The notes beneath the pieces are model-generated. The model ran no database searches and was not told the DNA's origin. It saw nothing but the letters and a program-made list of their open reading frames with translations. From an uncultured Selenomonadales bacterium (lineage in GTDB: Bacteria; Bacillota; Negativicutes; Selenomonadales; Selenomonadaceae), in contig CALFJE010000093.1 of assembly GCA_937877545.1 (NCBI GenBank), positions 31,111-95,110 on the forward strand: a DNA stretch of 64,000 nt. The letters are read 5' to 3'. Below, in pieces: positions 19,254 to 27,880 of this stretch (position 1 is the stretch's first letter; every line of letters starts with the position of its first letter). The position numbers and the translations under genes are program-made.

Positions 19254-19320
19254 GGCTAGTTCCTAGTGGCTAGTAGCTACTCCCTACTCCCTACTCCCTA
19301 CTCCCTACTCCCTAATTCCT
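19254..19320. repeat. Heptanucleotide tandem repeat array
   Basis: Three units GGCTAGT/TCCTAGT/GGCTAGT, four bases, then five perfect ACTCCCT units and one AATTCCT. Period is exactly seven. It lies in the predicted folP leader. Similar heptamers recur at 45781, 48990 and, more degenerate, 27232 and 52985. Confidence 0.85.
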
Positions 19321-19328
19321 GATTTAGC

Positions 19329-19357
19329 ATTATAGCGCATTGCCGGCTTAAGTTCAA
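19329..19357 (-). promoter_or_regulatory. Promoter of the folP operon
   Basis: On the minus strand TTGAAC (19357-19352), 17 bases, TATAAT (19334-19329). It is back to back with the efflux-operon promoter; the two -35 boxes are one base apart. Confidence 0.75.
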
Positions 19358-19358
19358 A

Positions 19359-19387
19359 TTGACATTTAGCCGCCGAAACCGTAAAAT
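19359..19387 (+). promoter_or_regulatory. Promoter of the efflux/symporter operon
   Basis: TTGACA (19359-19364), 17 bases, TAAAAT (19382-19387), 36 bases before the GTG start of the membrane fusion protein. Confidence 0.8.
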
Positions 19388-19423
19388 TTCTTTTGAAATT
19401 TTCAATAAGTGGGAGGGGTCGAA

Positions 19424-20704
19424 GTGGTTTTATCGAAAGCCAAATTGATGATACCGGCGGCAATGTTGGCAGCGTCGTCAATAGTTTTCGGCGGCTGCGG
19501 CGACGACAATAATCAGCAGCAAGCGCAAGTTCAAAAGGCGCAAGTCAAGGCGATGAAGGTCATTCAACGCGACACGCCGCTGGCAAGTGAGTACGCGGGA
19601 CATCTCGTCGGCACGGAGGAGGTTAAAGTTCAGGCAAAAATATCCGGCAACGTCGTCGAGAAATTGGTAAACGGTGGGCAATACGTTGAGCAGGGACAGC
19701 TCCTCTACCGAATCGATTCGCGCCAATACAAATCCGCCGTCCTTCGGGCGCAAGCAGACCTGGCTCAAGCCGAGGCGGTGCTCGACCAATCGGTAGCGAC
19801 TTACAACAACTCCTTGGCGGATCTCAGACGCGACGAACAACTCTTGGCGGAGGCGGCCATAGCCGAGCAAGTCGTCACCACTCAAGCCGCCAAAGTTCGC
19901 GCAGATGAGGCAACTTGCGCCGCCAACGAGGCAGCCATTTACGCCTGTCAAGCCGCGCTCCGCACCGCACAGGAGGATCTTGCCGATACCGAAATCTACG
20001 CGCCCATGACGGGGCAGCTCGGCGTCGACGACGTGGCGGTCGGTACCTTCGTATCGGCGGGGCAAACCACGCTCGTAACTATCGGCTCGCCCGACCCTAT
20101 CTTTGCGCAGTTTTCTATCAGCGAAGCCGATTATCTGCACTTCATGACGGTTCAGAATATGCAATCCGACCATAACCCGATTGGCGTCACCATAACGCTT
20201 GCCGACGGTAAGGAATATCCCTTCGAGGGGCGTATCGTCGAGGTTGACCGCGAACTTGCCAACAGTACCGGTTCGCTCATCATGAAAGCAATTTTCCCAA
20301 ATCCCAGCGGCTTGCTTATGCCGGGCATGTTCGCCCGCGTCAAGCTCAGCGGCGAAGTCATTCCCAACGCAATCTTGGTTCCTCAACGCGCCGTCCAACA
20401 ACTTTTGGGCAAATCGTTCGTTATGGTTGTCGGCGCGGAGGATAAGTCAGAAGCCCGCACCGTCGAACTCGGCGACCAGGTCGGCAGTTACTTCGTTGTC
20501 AACAAGGGCATTGGCACGAGCGATACCGTTATCGTCGAGGGCTTGACCAACTTGCGCGAGGGCGTCGAGCTTGCCGTCAAGACCGTCACGCCCGGCGAAA
20601 TGGGCTTTACCCTTGCCAACGTCGTGAGTACTTACAACGCCGACGCGGGGCTTGACGCGCCCAATACCAATCCCAACGCGCCCGACAATCTGCGCGGAAG
20701 GTAA
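19424..20704 (+). CDS. RND efflux membrane fusion lipoprotein (AcrA/MexA-like)
   Basis: A 426-residue periplasmic adaptor linking an RND pump to an outer membrane channel. It has a lipoprotein signal with lipobox FGGC (Cys24), a barrel/lipoyl region (AKISGNVVEKLVNGGQYVEQG), a coiled-coil hairpin (about 95-170), the second lipoyl half (YAPMTGQLGVDDVAVGTFV) and the beta-barrel and membrane-proximal domains. The GTG at 19424 follows GGGAGGGG by five bases. The pump itself is three genes downstream, separated by two symporter genes, which is an unusual layout. No TolC-like outer membrane gene is present in the window. Confidence 0.93.
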   Translation: MVLSKAKLMIPAAMLAASSIVFGGCGDDNNQQQAQVQKAQVKAMKVIQRDTPLASEYAGHLVGTEEVKVQAKISGNVVEKLVNGGQYVEQGQLLYRIDSRQYKSAVLRAQADLAQAEAVLDQSVATYNNSLADLRRDEQLLAEAAIAEQVVTTQAAKVRADEATCAANEAAIYACQAALRTAQEDLADTEIYAPMTGQLGVDDVAVGTFVSAGQTTLVTIGSPDPIFAQFSISEADYLHFMTVQNMQSDHNPIGVTITLADGKEYPFEGRIVEVDRELANSTGSLIMKAIFPNPSGLLMPGMFARVKLSGEVIPNAILVPQRAVQQLLGKSFVMVVGAEDKSEARTVELGDQVGSYFVVNKGIGTSDTVIVEGLTNLREGVELAVKTVTPGEMGFTLANVVSTYNADAGLDAPNTNPNAPDNLRGR

Positions 20705-20716
20705 GAGGTCGCTTTG

Positions 20717-22339
20717 ATGAAGGCTTTTCATTTGGATGCGGAAAACTTCGCCGATATGCAGACGAAACTTGAGCCGCAACTTGAGCAACTTAAAATCAAG
20801 CAGAAAGATATTTTGGACGCGGAGCTTTTGGTCGAGGAAATTTTTTGGCGCATGGTCAACAAGGGCAAAGCCGCGCAGGTTAAAGTTCAAGTCGTCAAAC
20901 GGCTTTTCGGCAAAGTTCAAGTTCAAATGACGGCGGAAGGTGCGCCTTACAGTCCGCTTATCGAATTGTCGGATTGGGACGAAGATACGGACGACGAAGA
21001 TTATTTCAGCATGATGATTCTTAAAGCCAATCGGCAGAAAATGAATTGGCTCCGCAAGAATAATCTTAACGTCATCACGATTAACGTCCGCAGTGAAAGC
21101 AACTTGCAGACTGTCCTGACGGTGGCGGGCATTTTCGGCGGACTGATTTGCGGCGTCCTCATGCGCGAATTCCTTTCGCCCGAAGCCGAGGCTTTTATCT
21201 GCGAGACGATTATCCGCCCGCCCGAAACAATGTTCCTCAACGCGCTGAGCCTGCTCATTGCGCCGGTGATTTTCTTCAGCGTGGCGAGCGGGATAATCGG
21301 CATGAACGCGGGCGCAAACGTCGGGCGAATCGGCTCAAAACTTATCGGGCTGTACCTTTGCACGAGCGTACTTGCTTCGATTGTCGGGCTGAGCGTCGCG
21401 GAATTTTTATTCGGAAACGGCGTGCCGCAAATCGGGACGATTCCGACCGATGCCGCCGTCGAAAGCTACGAATTCTCCATGATTAAATTTATCGTCGACC
21501 TAATCCCCGCCGATTTCGTCAGACCCATTGCCGAGGGGAAAATCCTGCAGATTATTTTTATCGCGATATTTTTTGGCATATCCATTAACGCGCTCGGCAA
21601 CAAAGTCGCGCCACTCAAGGAGCTGGTCGGCAACCTGAACGATGTTTTTGCAAAAATGATGTCTATGGTAATGTTCTTCGTGCCGTTGATTGCCTTCTTC
21701 GCGATGACAATTTTGGCTCTCGAACTCGAAGCCGAAGCCGTAATGATTATATCCAAACTGATTATTGTACAACTGGTCGCGGCTCCGGTGCTGTTCGGCG
21801 TCTTCCTGATTTTTATCGGGCGCGTCGGGAAAATTTCCTTTAAGCCCTTCGCCAAAAAAGGTCTCGCGCTTCTGCCGCCCGCCTTCGCAACAAGCAGTAC
21901 AAGTGCCGTTATGTCGCAGATGATGAATCTTTGCACGGGCAAACTGGGCGTTTCGCCGAAAATCTCTTCGTTCGCCGTACCGCTTGGGGCGTCGGGTCTG
22001 AACTGTGCCGGTGCCATGATTTATATTATTACGGTCTGTGTCATGCTGTTAAAGATGTACGGCGTGGAGCTTGACTTGCAAACCTGCGCATTGTTTGCGG
22101 TCTTGTCGGTGCCGATAACTGTCAGCACACCGATGGTGCCGGCGGCTTCGGTAATTTGCATTGTGACCATTGCCGCCTGCTTTGGCGTCCCGAATGATGT
22201 TGCGGCGTTGATATTTTGCCTCGACGCTTTGAGCGACAGGATTGCCACTTGTATGAACGTCTTATCGAATATGACGGCGACGACAACGCTTGCGCGAACC
22301 GAAAATCTTTTGGACGAGAAAATTTATTTTGAGGAGTAA
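20717..22339 (+). CDS. GHKL-like domain fused to a dicarboxylate/amino acid:cation symporter, copy 1 (diverged binding motifs)
   Basis: A 540-residue protein. Residues 1 to about 125 resemble a degenerate RsbW-type ATPase: AELLVEEIFWRMVNKG and EGAPYSPL align with ELVIEEIFVNIASYAY and GGKPYNPL of the kinase at 9385, but no GxGxxG box is seen. The rest is a DAACS (GltPh/DctA-fold) transporter with about eight spans and two re-entrant hairpins. The hallmark NMDG motif is replaced (GLNCAGA) and the NVxGD motif reads NVLSN, so substrate or cation binding must differ from copy 2. The start at 20717 has AGAGG eight bases upstream. It lies inside the RND efflux operon. Confidence 0.85.
   Translation: MKAFHLDAENFADMQTKLEPQLEQLKIKQKDILDAELLVEEIFWRMVNKGKAAQVKVQVVKRLFGKVQVQMTAEGAPYSPLIELSDWDEDTDDEDYFSMMILKANRQKMNWLRKNNLNVITINVRSESNLQTVLTVAGIFGGLICGVLMREFLSPEAEAFICETIIRPPETMFLNALSLLIAPVIFFSVASGIIGMNAGANVGRIGSKLIGLYLCTSVLASIVGLSVAEFLFGNGVPQIGTIPTDAAVESYEFSMIKFIVDLIPADFVRPIAEGKILQIIFIAIFFGISINALGNKVAPLKELVGNLNDVFAKMMSMVMFFVPLIAFFAMTILALELEAEAVMIISKLIIVQLVAAPVLFGVFLIFIGRVGKISFKPFAKKGLALLPPAFATSSTSAVMSQMMNLCTGKLGVSPKISSFAVPLGASGLNCAGAMIYIITVCVMLLKMYGVELDLQTCALFAVLSVPITVSTPMVPAASVICIVTIAACFGVPNDVAALIFCLDALSDRIATCMNVLSNMTATTTLARTENLLDEKIYFEE
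21260..21499 (+). repeat. 240-bp exact repeat, first copy
   Basis: This stretch of symporter copy 1 appears identical, base for base, to 22882-23121 in copy 2, while the flanking coding sequence differs. This points to recent gene conversion between the tandem genes. Confidence 0.88.
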
Positions 22340-22344
22340 GTTTA

Positions 22345-23955
22345 ATGCAAGCTTTGAATTTGAGCGCGGAGAATTTTTCCGCCATGCAAGAGGATTTGGA
22401 AGTTCAGCTTACGCGGGCGAAGATTGAGCTTAAAGACGCCTTGCGGGCGGAGCTTTTGGTCGAAGAAATTTTTTGGCGCATGGTCAACAAAGGCGGAGCC
22501 GCGCAGGTTAAAGTTCAAGTCGTCAAAAGCTTTTTCGGCGGCGTATCAATTCAAATGACGGCGGAGGGTGCCGCTTACAATCCGCTCGTCGAAGTGTCGG
22601 ATTTGGGCGAGGACGACGAAGACTATTTCAGCCTGATGATTCTTAAAGCCAATCGGCAAAAGATGACGTGGCTCCATAAAAATAATTCCAACGTCGTTAC
22701 AATCCGCGTCAGCAACGAAAAGAATCTCCGCCTGAAATTTACTTTTGCGGGCATTGTCGGCGGCGTGATTTGCGGCTTCCTCCTGAAAGAATCCGCCGCG
22801 CCCGAAACGATTGCCCTAATCACCGAAAATATCATAAATCCGATTTATACGATGTTTATGCACGCGCTGAGCATGGTTATCGCGCCGGTGATTTTCTTCA
22901 GCGTGGCGAGCGGGATAATCGGCATGAACGCGGGCGCAAACGTCGGGCGAATCGGCTCAAAACTTATCGGGCTGTACCTTTGCACGAGCGTACTTGCTTC
23001 GATTGTCGGGCTGAGCGTCGCGGAATTTTTATTCGGAAACGGCGTGCCGCAAATCGGGACGATTCCGACCGATGCCGCCGTCGAAAGCTACGAATTCTCC
23101 ATGATTAAATTTATCGTCGACATAATCCCCGCAAACCTCGTAAGCCCCATTGCCGACGGCAACTTAATGCAAGTGATTTTTATCGCGGTGCTGTGCGGGC
23201 TTGCCCTTAACGCGCTGGGCAACAAAGTCCGAATCCTCCGCGACTTTTTTGCCGACTGCAACGAATTTTTTATGAAGCTCGTCACGATGATAATTTTCTT
23301 CGTGCCGCTGATAGCGTTCTTCGCCATGACGACGTTGATAACGCAGACGGGCGGCGATGCCCTCCTCATGGTGGGCAAGCTGATTATCGGACTGATTATC
23401 GCAAGTTGCGTAATGCTCGGCGTCTATATGCTGTTGGTTCGATTTATCGGGAAACTTTCGCCGTTGCCCTTCCTGAAAAAAATCCCGTCGTTGTGGGCGG
23501 TGCCGTTCGCGACAAGCTCCAGCGCGGTCACCATGCCTTTTACCATGGATTTATGCACAAAAAAAATGGGCGTCGCGCCGAAAATCTCTTCGTTCTCCAT
23601 ACCGATTGGCGTGACGGTCAACATGGACGGTGCTTGTATTTACCTGCCGGTCGCCGCTATTATGCTCCTGAAAATGTACGGCGTCGCGGTCGATTTCAAC
23701 GCGCTGATTATAATTTTCGCAATGACCGCGATGTTGTCAATCGGTTCGCCCGCCGTGCCAAATGCCGCCGTCATTTGCGTTATAACCATTGTTGCGTTGT
23801 TCGGCGTGCCGGCGGACATTGCGGGGCTTTTGTTTTGTATTGATATTGTTTGCGACAGGATTGTCACTTGCTTTAACGTGACCGGCGACGTGGCGGCGAC
23901 TGTGGCTTTGGCGCGAACAGAAAATCTGCTCGACAAGAAAATTTACTTCAGCTGA
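22345..23955 (+). CDS. GHKL-like domain fused to a dicarboxylate/amino acid:cation symporter, copy 2 (intact motifs)
   Basis: A 536-residue tandem paralogue of the preceding gene, with the same N-terminal RsbW-like segment (AELLVEEIFWRMVNKGG, EGAAYNPL) and the same DAACS transporter fold. Here the serine-rich hairpin motif (ATSSSAVTMP), NMDGACIYL and the last-helix CDRIVTCFNVTGD are intact, as in sodium- or proton-coupled dicarboxylate or acidic amino acid carriers. The ATG follows GAGGAG, five bases after the previous stop. The membrane part would sit in the inner membrane with the N-terminal domain in the cytoplasm. A role of that domain in gating or in partner switching is speculation. Confidence 0.88.
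   Translation: MQALNLSAENFSAMQEDLEVQLTRAKIELKDALRAELLVEEIFWRMVNKGGAAQVKVQVVKSFFGGVSIQMTAEGAAYNPLVEVSDLGEDDEDYFSLMILKANRQKMTWLHKNNSNVVTIRVSNEKNLRLKFTFAGIVGGVICGFLLKESAAPETIALITENIINPIYTMFMHALSMVIAPVIFFSVASGIIGMNAGANVGRIGSKLIGLYLCTSVLASIVGLSVAEFLFGNGVPQIGTIPTDAAVESYEFSMIKFIVDIIPANLVSPIADGNLMQVIFIAVLCGLALNALGNKVRILRDFFADCNEFFMKLVTMIIFFVPLIAFFAMTTLITQTGGDALLMVGKLIIGLIIASCVMLGVYMLLVRFIGKLSPLPFLKKIPSLWAVPFATSSSAVTMPFTMDLCTKKMGVAPKISSFSIPIGVTVNMDGACIYLPVAAIMLLKMYGVAVDFNALIIIFAMTAMLSIGSPAVPNAAVICVITIVALFGVPADIAGLLFCIDIVCDRIVTCFNVTGDVAATVALARTENLLDKKIYFS
22882..23121 (+). repeat. 240-bp exact repeat, second copy
   Basis: Matches 21260-21499 without a difference that I can find; it covers the transporter helices from IAPVIFFSVASG to the IVD before the next hairpin. 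Confidence 0.88.
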
Positions 23956-23988
23956 CCCCAAACTATAACTTGAAAAGGAGGAGGTAAC

Positions 23989-26900
23989 TTGGCAAAGTTC
24001 TTTATTCATCGACCGATATTCGCGATAGTCATTGCGCTGATAATAACGCTCGTCGGTATCCTGGCGGCGTTGCAACTGCCTATCGCCCAATATCCGCAAA
24101 TTTCCCCGCCGACAATCTCCGTAAGTACCACCTACACCGGCGCGAATGCCTCCGTCGTCAACGAGACCATTGCGCAGGTTATCGAGCAACAGGTCAACGG
24201 CACCGACGGCATGGACTACATGAGCTCCAACTCCGACGATACGGGGCGTTACAGCCTCAGCGTCGTCTTCGCGGTCGGCACCGACGGCGATATGGACTCC
24301 GTTAAAGTTCAAAACAACGTAGCCATTGCCAACGCCAGCTTGCCAACCGACGTTCAGCGCGTAGGCGTCACGACCCGTAAGGCGTCAAACGAAATGGCTC
24401 TGTTCCTCGCCATGTATTCGCCCACCGGTGAATACGACCGCGCCTTTATGAAGAATTATTCCGATATTTACCTCATGGACGAGATTAAGCGCGTCGACGG
24501 CGTGGGCGACGTTCAAATCTTCGGCTCCGATTACTCCATGCGCATTTGGCTCAACCCCGATAAGCTTGCCGAGCTGGACTTGACGGTTGCCGAGGTTGCC
24601 GCCGCCATTAACGAGCAAAACCTCCAAGCGGCGGCGGGTACTATCGGCTCCATGCCGCTTTCTCAAGGGCAGGAAAAGCAATATACCGGCAAAGTTCAGG
24701 GGCGTCTCACCGAGATTGAGGAGTTCGGCAACATTATCCTCAAGGCGAACAGCGACGGCACCTTTGTTTACATGAAGGACGTTGCGCGAATCGAATCGGG
24801 GCAGAAAGCCAACAACATTATCGCCAAATTCAACGGCTATCCGTCCGTCGGCTTCGGCATTCAGCTTACCTCCGACGCAAACGCCATGACGACCGTCCGC
24901 GGCGTGCAAGACATCATCGAGCGTCAACGCCCGAATCTGCCGCCCGGACTTTACATCAGCGAAATTTTCGACAGCACCGACTTTATCCGCGCCTCAATCA
25001 ACGAGGTTGCTCACACATTCTTTGAGGCGTTGCTGTTGGTCGTGCTGGTTATCTTCGTGTTCCTGCAGAGCTGGCGGGCGACGCTGATACCGCTCCTCGC
25101 GGTGCCGGTTTCGCTAATCGGGACGTTCGCGGCGTTCGTTGCCCTGGACTTCTCAATCAACACGCTGACATTATTCGCAATGGTTTTGGCAATCGGGTTG
25201 GTCGTCGACGACGCAATAGTCGTTATAGAAAACGTCGAACACCACATGGAAGAGGGACTTCAGCCCGTCGACGCGACCGAACGCGCAATGGACGAAGTTC
25301 AAGGACCCGTCGTGGCTATCGCGTTCGTATTGGCGGCGGTGTTCGTGCCCGTGGCGTTCCTGGGCGGCATGATGGGCGTATTGTATCGGCAATTCGCTTT
25401 GACGATAGCAATATCAATGGGCTTATCGGCATTCGTCGCGCTCACGTTGACGCCGGCTCTTTGCGCCATGATCCTCAAGCCCAAAAATCCCGATGCCAAG
25501 CGCGGTTTCTTCGACAAATTCTTTGACGGCTTCAACAACTGGTTCGACCGCACGAAAAATTCTTACGTCGGCATTGTCGGCAATTTTATCAAGGTGTCGA
25601 AGTTGGCGATAGTCTTCCTGCTTATCGTCGGCGGCGTGACGTGGCTTGTCTATCAGCGGCTCCCGTCCACGTTCGTGCCCGAAGAAGACCAAGGCTATTT
25701 CTTCACGTCGATAAACCTGCCCGAAGGTACCTCGATGAATCACACCGTTGAGACGATTGACAAGCTCGGCGCGGCGGTTATGAAGGAAATGCCCGGCTTG
25801 AAAAACTGCATGATGATTACGGGCTTTGATATTCTGTCGTTCGGCTCCAAACCCAGCGCGGGCATAATCGTTTGCGGTTTGGAGGATTGGACGAAGCGCG
25901 GCGCGGACGCCTCAATCAACGCGTGTATCGGGACTATGTTCCGCCTCGGCGCAATGACGGTACCCGAAGCGCAAGTTATCGCGTTCAACCCGCCCGCACT
26001 GCCCGGCTTGGGTAACGTCGGCGGCTGGTCGTTGCAACTGCAGGATATGGCGGGTCACACCGACGAGGAGCTTGACGCCTTGACGAAACGAATCGTCGCC
26101 AAAGCCAATCAGCGTCCCGAAATGCAGGGCGTGCGCACGACCTTTAACATTGCCACGCCGACCGTTGAGTATGAGATTGACCGCGAAAAGGTTAAGCTCC
26201 TCGGCGTGCAGCTGTCCGACGTGTTTGACGCGTTGCAAGTCAATTTCGGCGGTATGCAGGTCAACGACTTTAACAAATTCGGGCGGACGTATAAGGTTAT
26301 GCTTCAATCGGACGTGCTGTATCGCTCCGAGGCTGAATGCTCAAGGTTCGTCTTCGTGAAGGGTTCGGGCGGGCAAATGGTTCCGCTTGACAGCCTTGTC
26401 ACGCCGCGCTACTCCACCGGTCCGACGCAAATATCAAGGTTTAACGCCGCCCGCGCCGTCACGATTCAAGGCAATGCGGGCGCGGGTTACAGCTCCGGTC
26501 AAGCCATGAACGCTATAGAGGAAATTGTCCGCGAGGAGGCGGGCGTCGGCTTCAATATCGAATGGTCGGGGCAGTCCCGCGAAGAAAAGAAAGCCGCCAG
26601 TTCAACGGGACAAGTCTTGGCGTTGGCGTTGGTGTTCGTCTTCCTTATGCTTGCCGCGCTGTACGAAAGCTGGAGCGTGCCGTTCGCGGTGCTCTTGAGC
26701 GTGCCGACGGGCTTATTCGGCGCGGTCGTCTCGGAATACGTGTTGGCGGCAATATCGGCGTCTATGCACAACGGGCAAGCCAATGCGGGGCTTCAAGATT
26801 CGGTCTATATGCAGATTGGAATCATCATGATAATCGGCTTGGCGGCGAAAAACGCGATACTGATCGTCGAGTTCGCGAAAGTGCGCGTCGACAGGGGAAT

Positions 26901-27183
26901 GGAAGTTACCAAAGCGGCAATGGAGGCGGCGGGCTTACGTTTGCGCCCGATTTTGATGACGTCGTTCGCGTTCATAATCGGTTGCGTACCTTTGGCGACG
27001 GCGTCCGGGGCAGGCTCGGCGGCTCGTAACGGAATGGGCGTGGCGGTCGTCGGAGGAATGCTTTTCGCCACGATGCTTGGCGTCTTCGTTATCCCCGTGC
27101 TGTTCTACATAACCGAATACGTCGCAAAGAAACTCGGCTTCATGAAACAAGATCGTCATAAAACCTCCGTGGACTACATGTGA
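23989..27183 (+). CDS. RND multidrug efflux pump, HAE1 family (AcrB/MexB-like)
   Basis: A 1064-residue inner membrane proton antiporter with the full 12-span RND plan: opening FFIHRPIFAIVIALIITLVG, porter loop with GTDGMDYMSS, TM4 proton-relay aspartates in GLVVDDAIVVIENVE, TM10 lysine in GLAAKNAILIVEFAK, and two large periplasmic domains. Substrates are usually hydrophobic drugs, detergents or bile compounds. It starts with TTG after GGAGGAGG and is the last gene of the operon headed by the membrane fusion lipoprotein. Presence of this pump implies an outer membrane. Confidence 0.95.
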   Translation: MAKFFIHRPIFAIVIALIITLVGILAALQLPIAQYPQISPPTISVSTTYTGANASVVNETIAQVIEQQVNGTDGMDYMSSNSDDTGRYSLSVVFAVGTDGDMDSVKVQNNVAIANASLPTDVQRVGVTTRKASNEMALFLAMYSPTGEYDRAFMKNYSDIYLMDEIKRVDGVGDVQIFGSDYSMRIWLNPDKLAELDLTVAEVAAAINEQNLQAAAGTIGSMPLSQGQEKQYTGKVQGRLTEIEEFGNIILKANSDGTFVYMKDVARIESGQKANNIIAKFNGYPSVGFGIQLTSDANAMTTVRGVQDIIERQRPNLPPGLYISEIFDSTDFIRASINEVAHTFFEALLLVVLVIFVFLQSWRATLIPLLAVPVSLIGTFAAFVALDFSINTLTLFAMVLAIGLVVDDAIVVIENVEHHMEEGLQPVDATERAMDEVQGPVVAIAFVLAAVFVPVAFLGGMMGVLYRQFALTIAISMGLSAFVALTLTPALCAMILKPKNPDAKRGFFDKFFDGFNNWFDRTKNSYVGIVGNFIKVSKLAIVFLLIVGGVTWLVYQRLPSTFVPEEDQGYFFTSINLPEGTSMNHTVETIDKLGAAVMKEMPGLKNCMMITGFDILSFGSKPSAGIIVCGLEDWTKRGADASINACIGTMFRLGAMTVPEAQVIAFNPPALPGLGNVGGWSLQLQDMAGHTDEELDALTKRIVAKANQRPEMQGVRTTFNIATPTVEYEIDREKVKLLGVQLSDVFDALQVNFGGMQVNDFNKFGRTYKVMLQSDVLYRSEAECSRFVFVKGSGGQMVPLDSLVTPRYSTGPTQISRFNAARAVTIQGNAGAGYSSGQAMNAIEEIVREEAGVGFNIEWSGQSREEKKAASSTGQVLALALVFVFLMLAALYESWSVPFAVLLSVPTGLFGAVVSEYVLAAISASMHNGQANAGLQDSVYMQIGIIMIIGLAAKNAILIVEFAKVRVDRGMEVTKAAMEAAGLRLRPILMTSFAFIIGCVPLATASGAGSAARNGMGVAVVGGMLFATMLGVFVIPVLFYITEYVAKKLGFMKQDRHKTSVDYM

Positions 27184-27193
27184 GCAAAAATTT

Positions 27194-27227
27194 AACCGTC
27201 GGAGCGAAATGCTTTGGCGGTTTTTTT
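27194..27227 (+). terminator. Rho-independent terminator of the efflux operon
   Basis: AACCGTC / GGCGGTT outer stem with an inner GGAGC / GCTTT stem, followed by seven T. Confidence 0.78.
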
Positions 27228-27231
27228 GTGT

Positions 27232-27273
27232 AGCTGTCAGCTAAAGATGTCAGGCTATCAGGCAGTCGACAGT
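27232..27273. repeat. Degenerate heptamer repeat (AGCTGTC-type)
   Basis: About six imperfect seven-base units beginning AGCTGTC, AGCTAAA, GATGTCA, GGCTATC. It resembles the AGCTAAC-type array at 52985. Confidence 0.4.
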
Positions 27274-27293
27274 GGAAAAATTTTTGATAAAAT
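27266..27293 (+). promoter_or_regulatory. Promoter of the XRE small-gene operon
   Basis: TCGACA (27266-27271), 16 bases, TAAAAT (27288-27293), 29 bases before the regulator start. Confidence 0.5.
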
Positions 27294-27322
27294 ATTTTCA
27301 AAATAGCCGGGAGGGCAACTGT

Positions 27323-27697
27323 ATGAAGGAAGACTGTCGTGAGGAGATGCGTTGTATCGGAATGCGTATTGCCGGTTTCAGGAAGATAAGGAACTTGACT
27401 CAAGCCGAACTCGCCGACAAACTCTTCATAAGCAAAAAATATCTGTCGCATATCGAAAGTGCCTCTGCCAATAAAACTATTTCATTGCCGTTACTGATAA
27501 GAATTTCTCGCGTGTTGGACGTGGAATTGGCTTTGCTCACCGACATTGACGGCGTATATAAGTCCGACTTGAAAAATTTTTGGAGCGACATGAAAGATAC
27601 TTTCGCGGAAATCAAAAAGCTCAACGACGATATGGACAGAATGCTTGATCAGCTTGAGCGGGCGGATAAAATTTTTTCCGGTAAAACTAAGGAGTGA
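27323..27697 (+). CDS. XRE-family helix-turn-helix regulator with coiled-coil tail
   Basis: A 124-residue DNA-binding protein. Residues about 12-70 form a Cro/C1-type HTH domain (RIAGFRKIRNLTQAELADKL, SKKYLSHIESA). The tail (about 80-118) is a predicted helix or coiled coil with charged heptads. The start at 27323 follows GGGAGGG by seven bases; an upstream in-frame ATG lacks a site. It heads a compact run of five small unrecognised genes, all in the same direction with gaps of at most about ten bases, and is probably their regulator. Single-domain XRE proteins often control phage, toxin or defence loci, but no such partner is recognised. Confidence 0.85.
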   Translation: MKEDCREEMRCIGMRIAGFRKIRNLTQAELADKLFISKKYLSHIESASANKTISLPLLIRISRVLDVELALLTDIDGVYKSDLKNFWSDMKDTFAEIKKLNDDMDRMLDQLERADKIFSGKTKE

Positions 27698-27702
27698 TTT
27701 AA

Positions 27703-27879
27703 ATGGCTGAGGTCAAAAGCGCGAACTGTCCGCATGGCGGGCGCAAACTCGGCGCGTATCCGTTTGACTTGGCAAACACGCAACGCACGCACGGCACTTG
27801 TCCCGCTTGCGGCAAACGCTGCACCGTCGAATACGGCAAAGGCAAAATCAAAGTCAGCAAAGGTTTAGAAGGTGATTAG
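27703..27879 (+). CDS. Small zinc-ribbon-like protein
   Basis: A 58-residue protein with ATG at 27703 and TAG at 27877, five bases after the XRE gene, with AAGGAG ten bases before the ATG. It contains C9 and H11 near the start and CPACGKRC (C33, C36, C40) in the second half, which suggests one zinc site, followed by a lysine-rich tail. Codon use is like its neighbours. I do not recognise a named family. The next gene starts one base after its stop, so the two are likely coupled. Confidence 0.7.
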   Translation: MAEVKSANCPHGGRKLGAYPFDLANTQRTHGTCPACGKRCTVEYGKGKIKVSKGLEGD

Positions 27880-27880
27880 T

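Noticed and set aside
19254..19320. CRISPR-like array
   Set aside because: The units are seven bases long and directly abut each other; there are no spacers and no cas genes.
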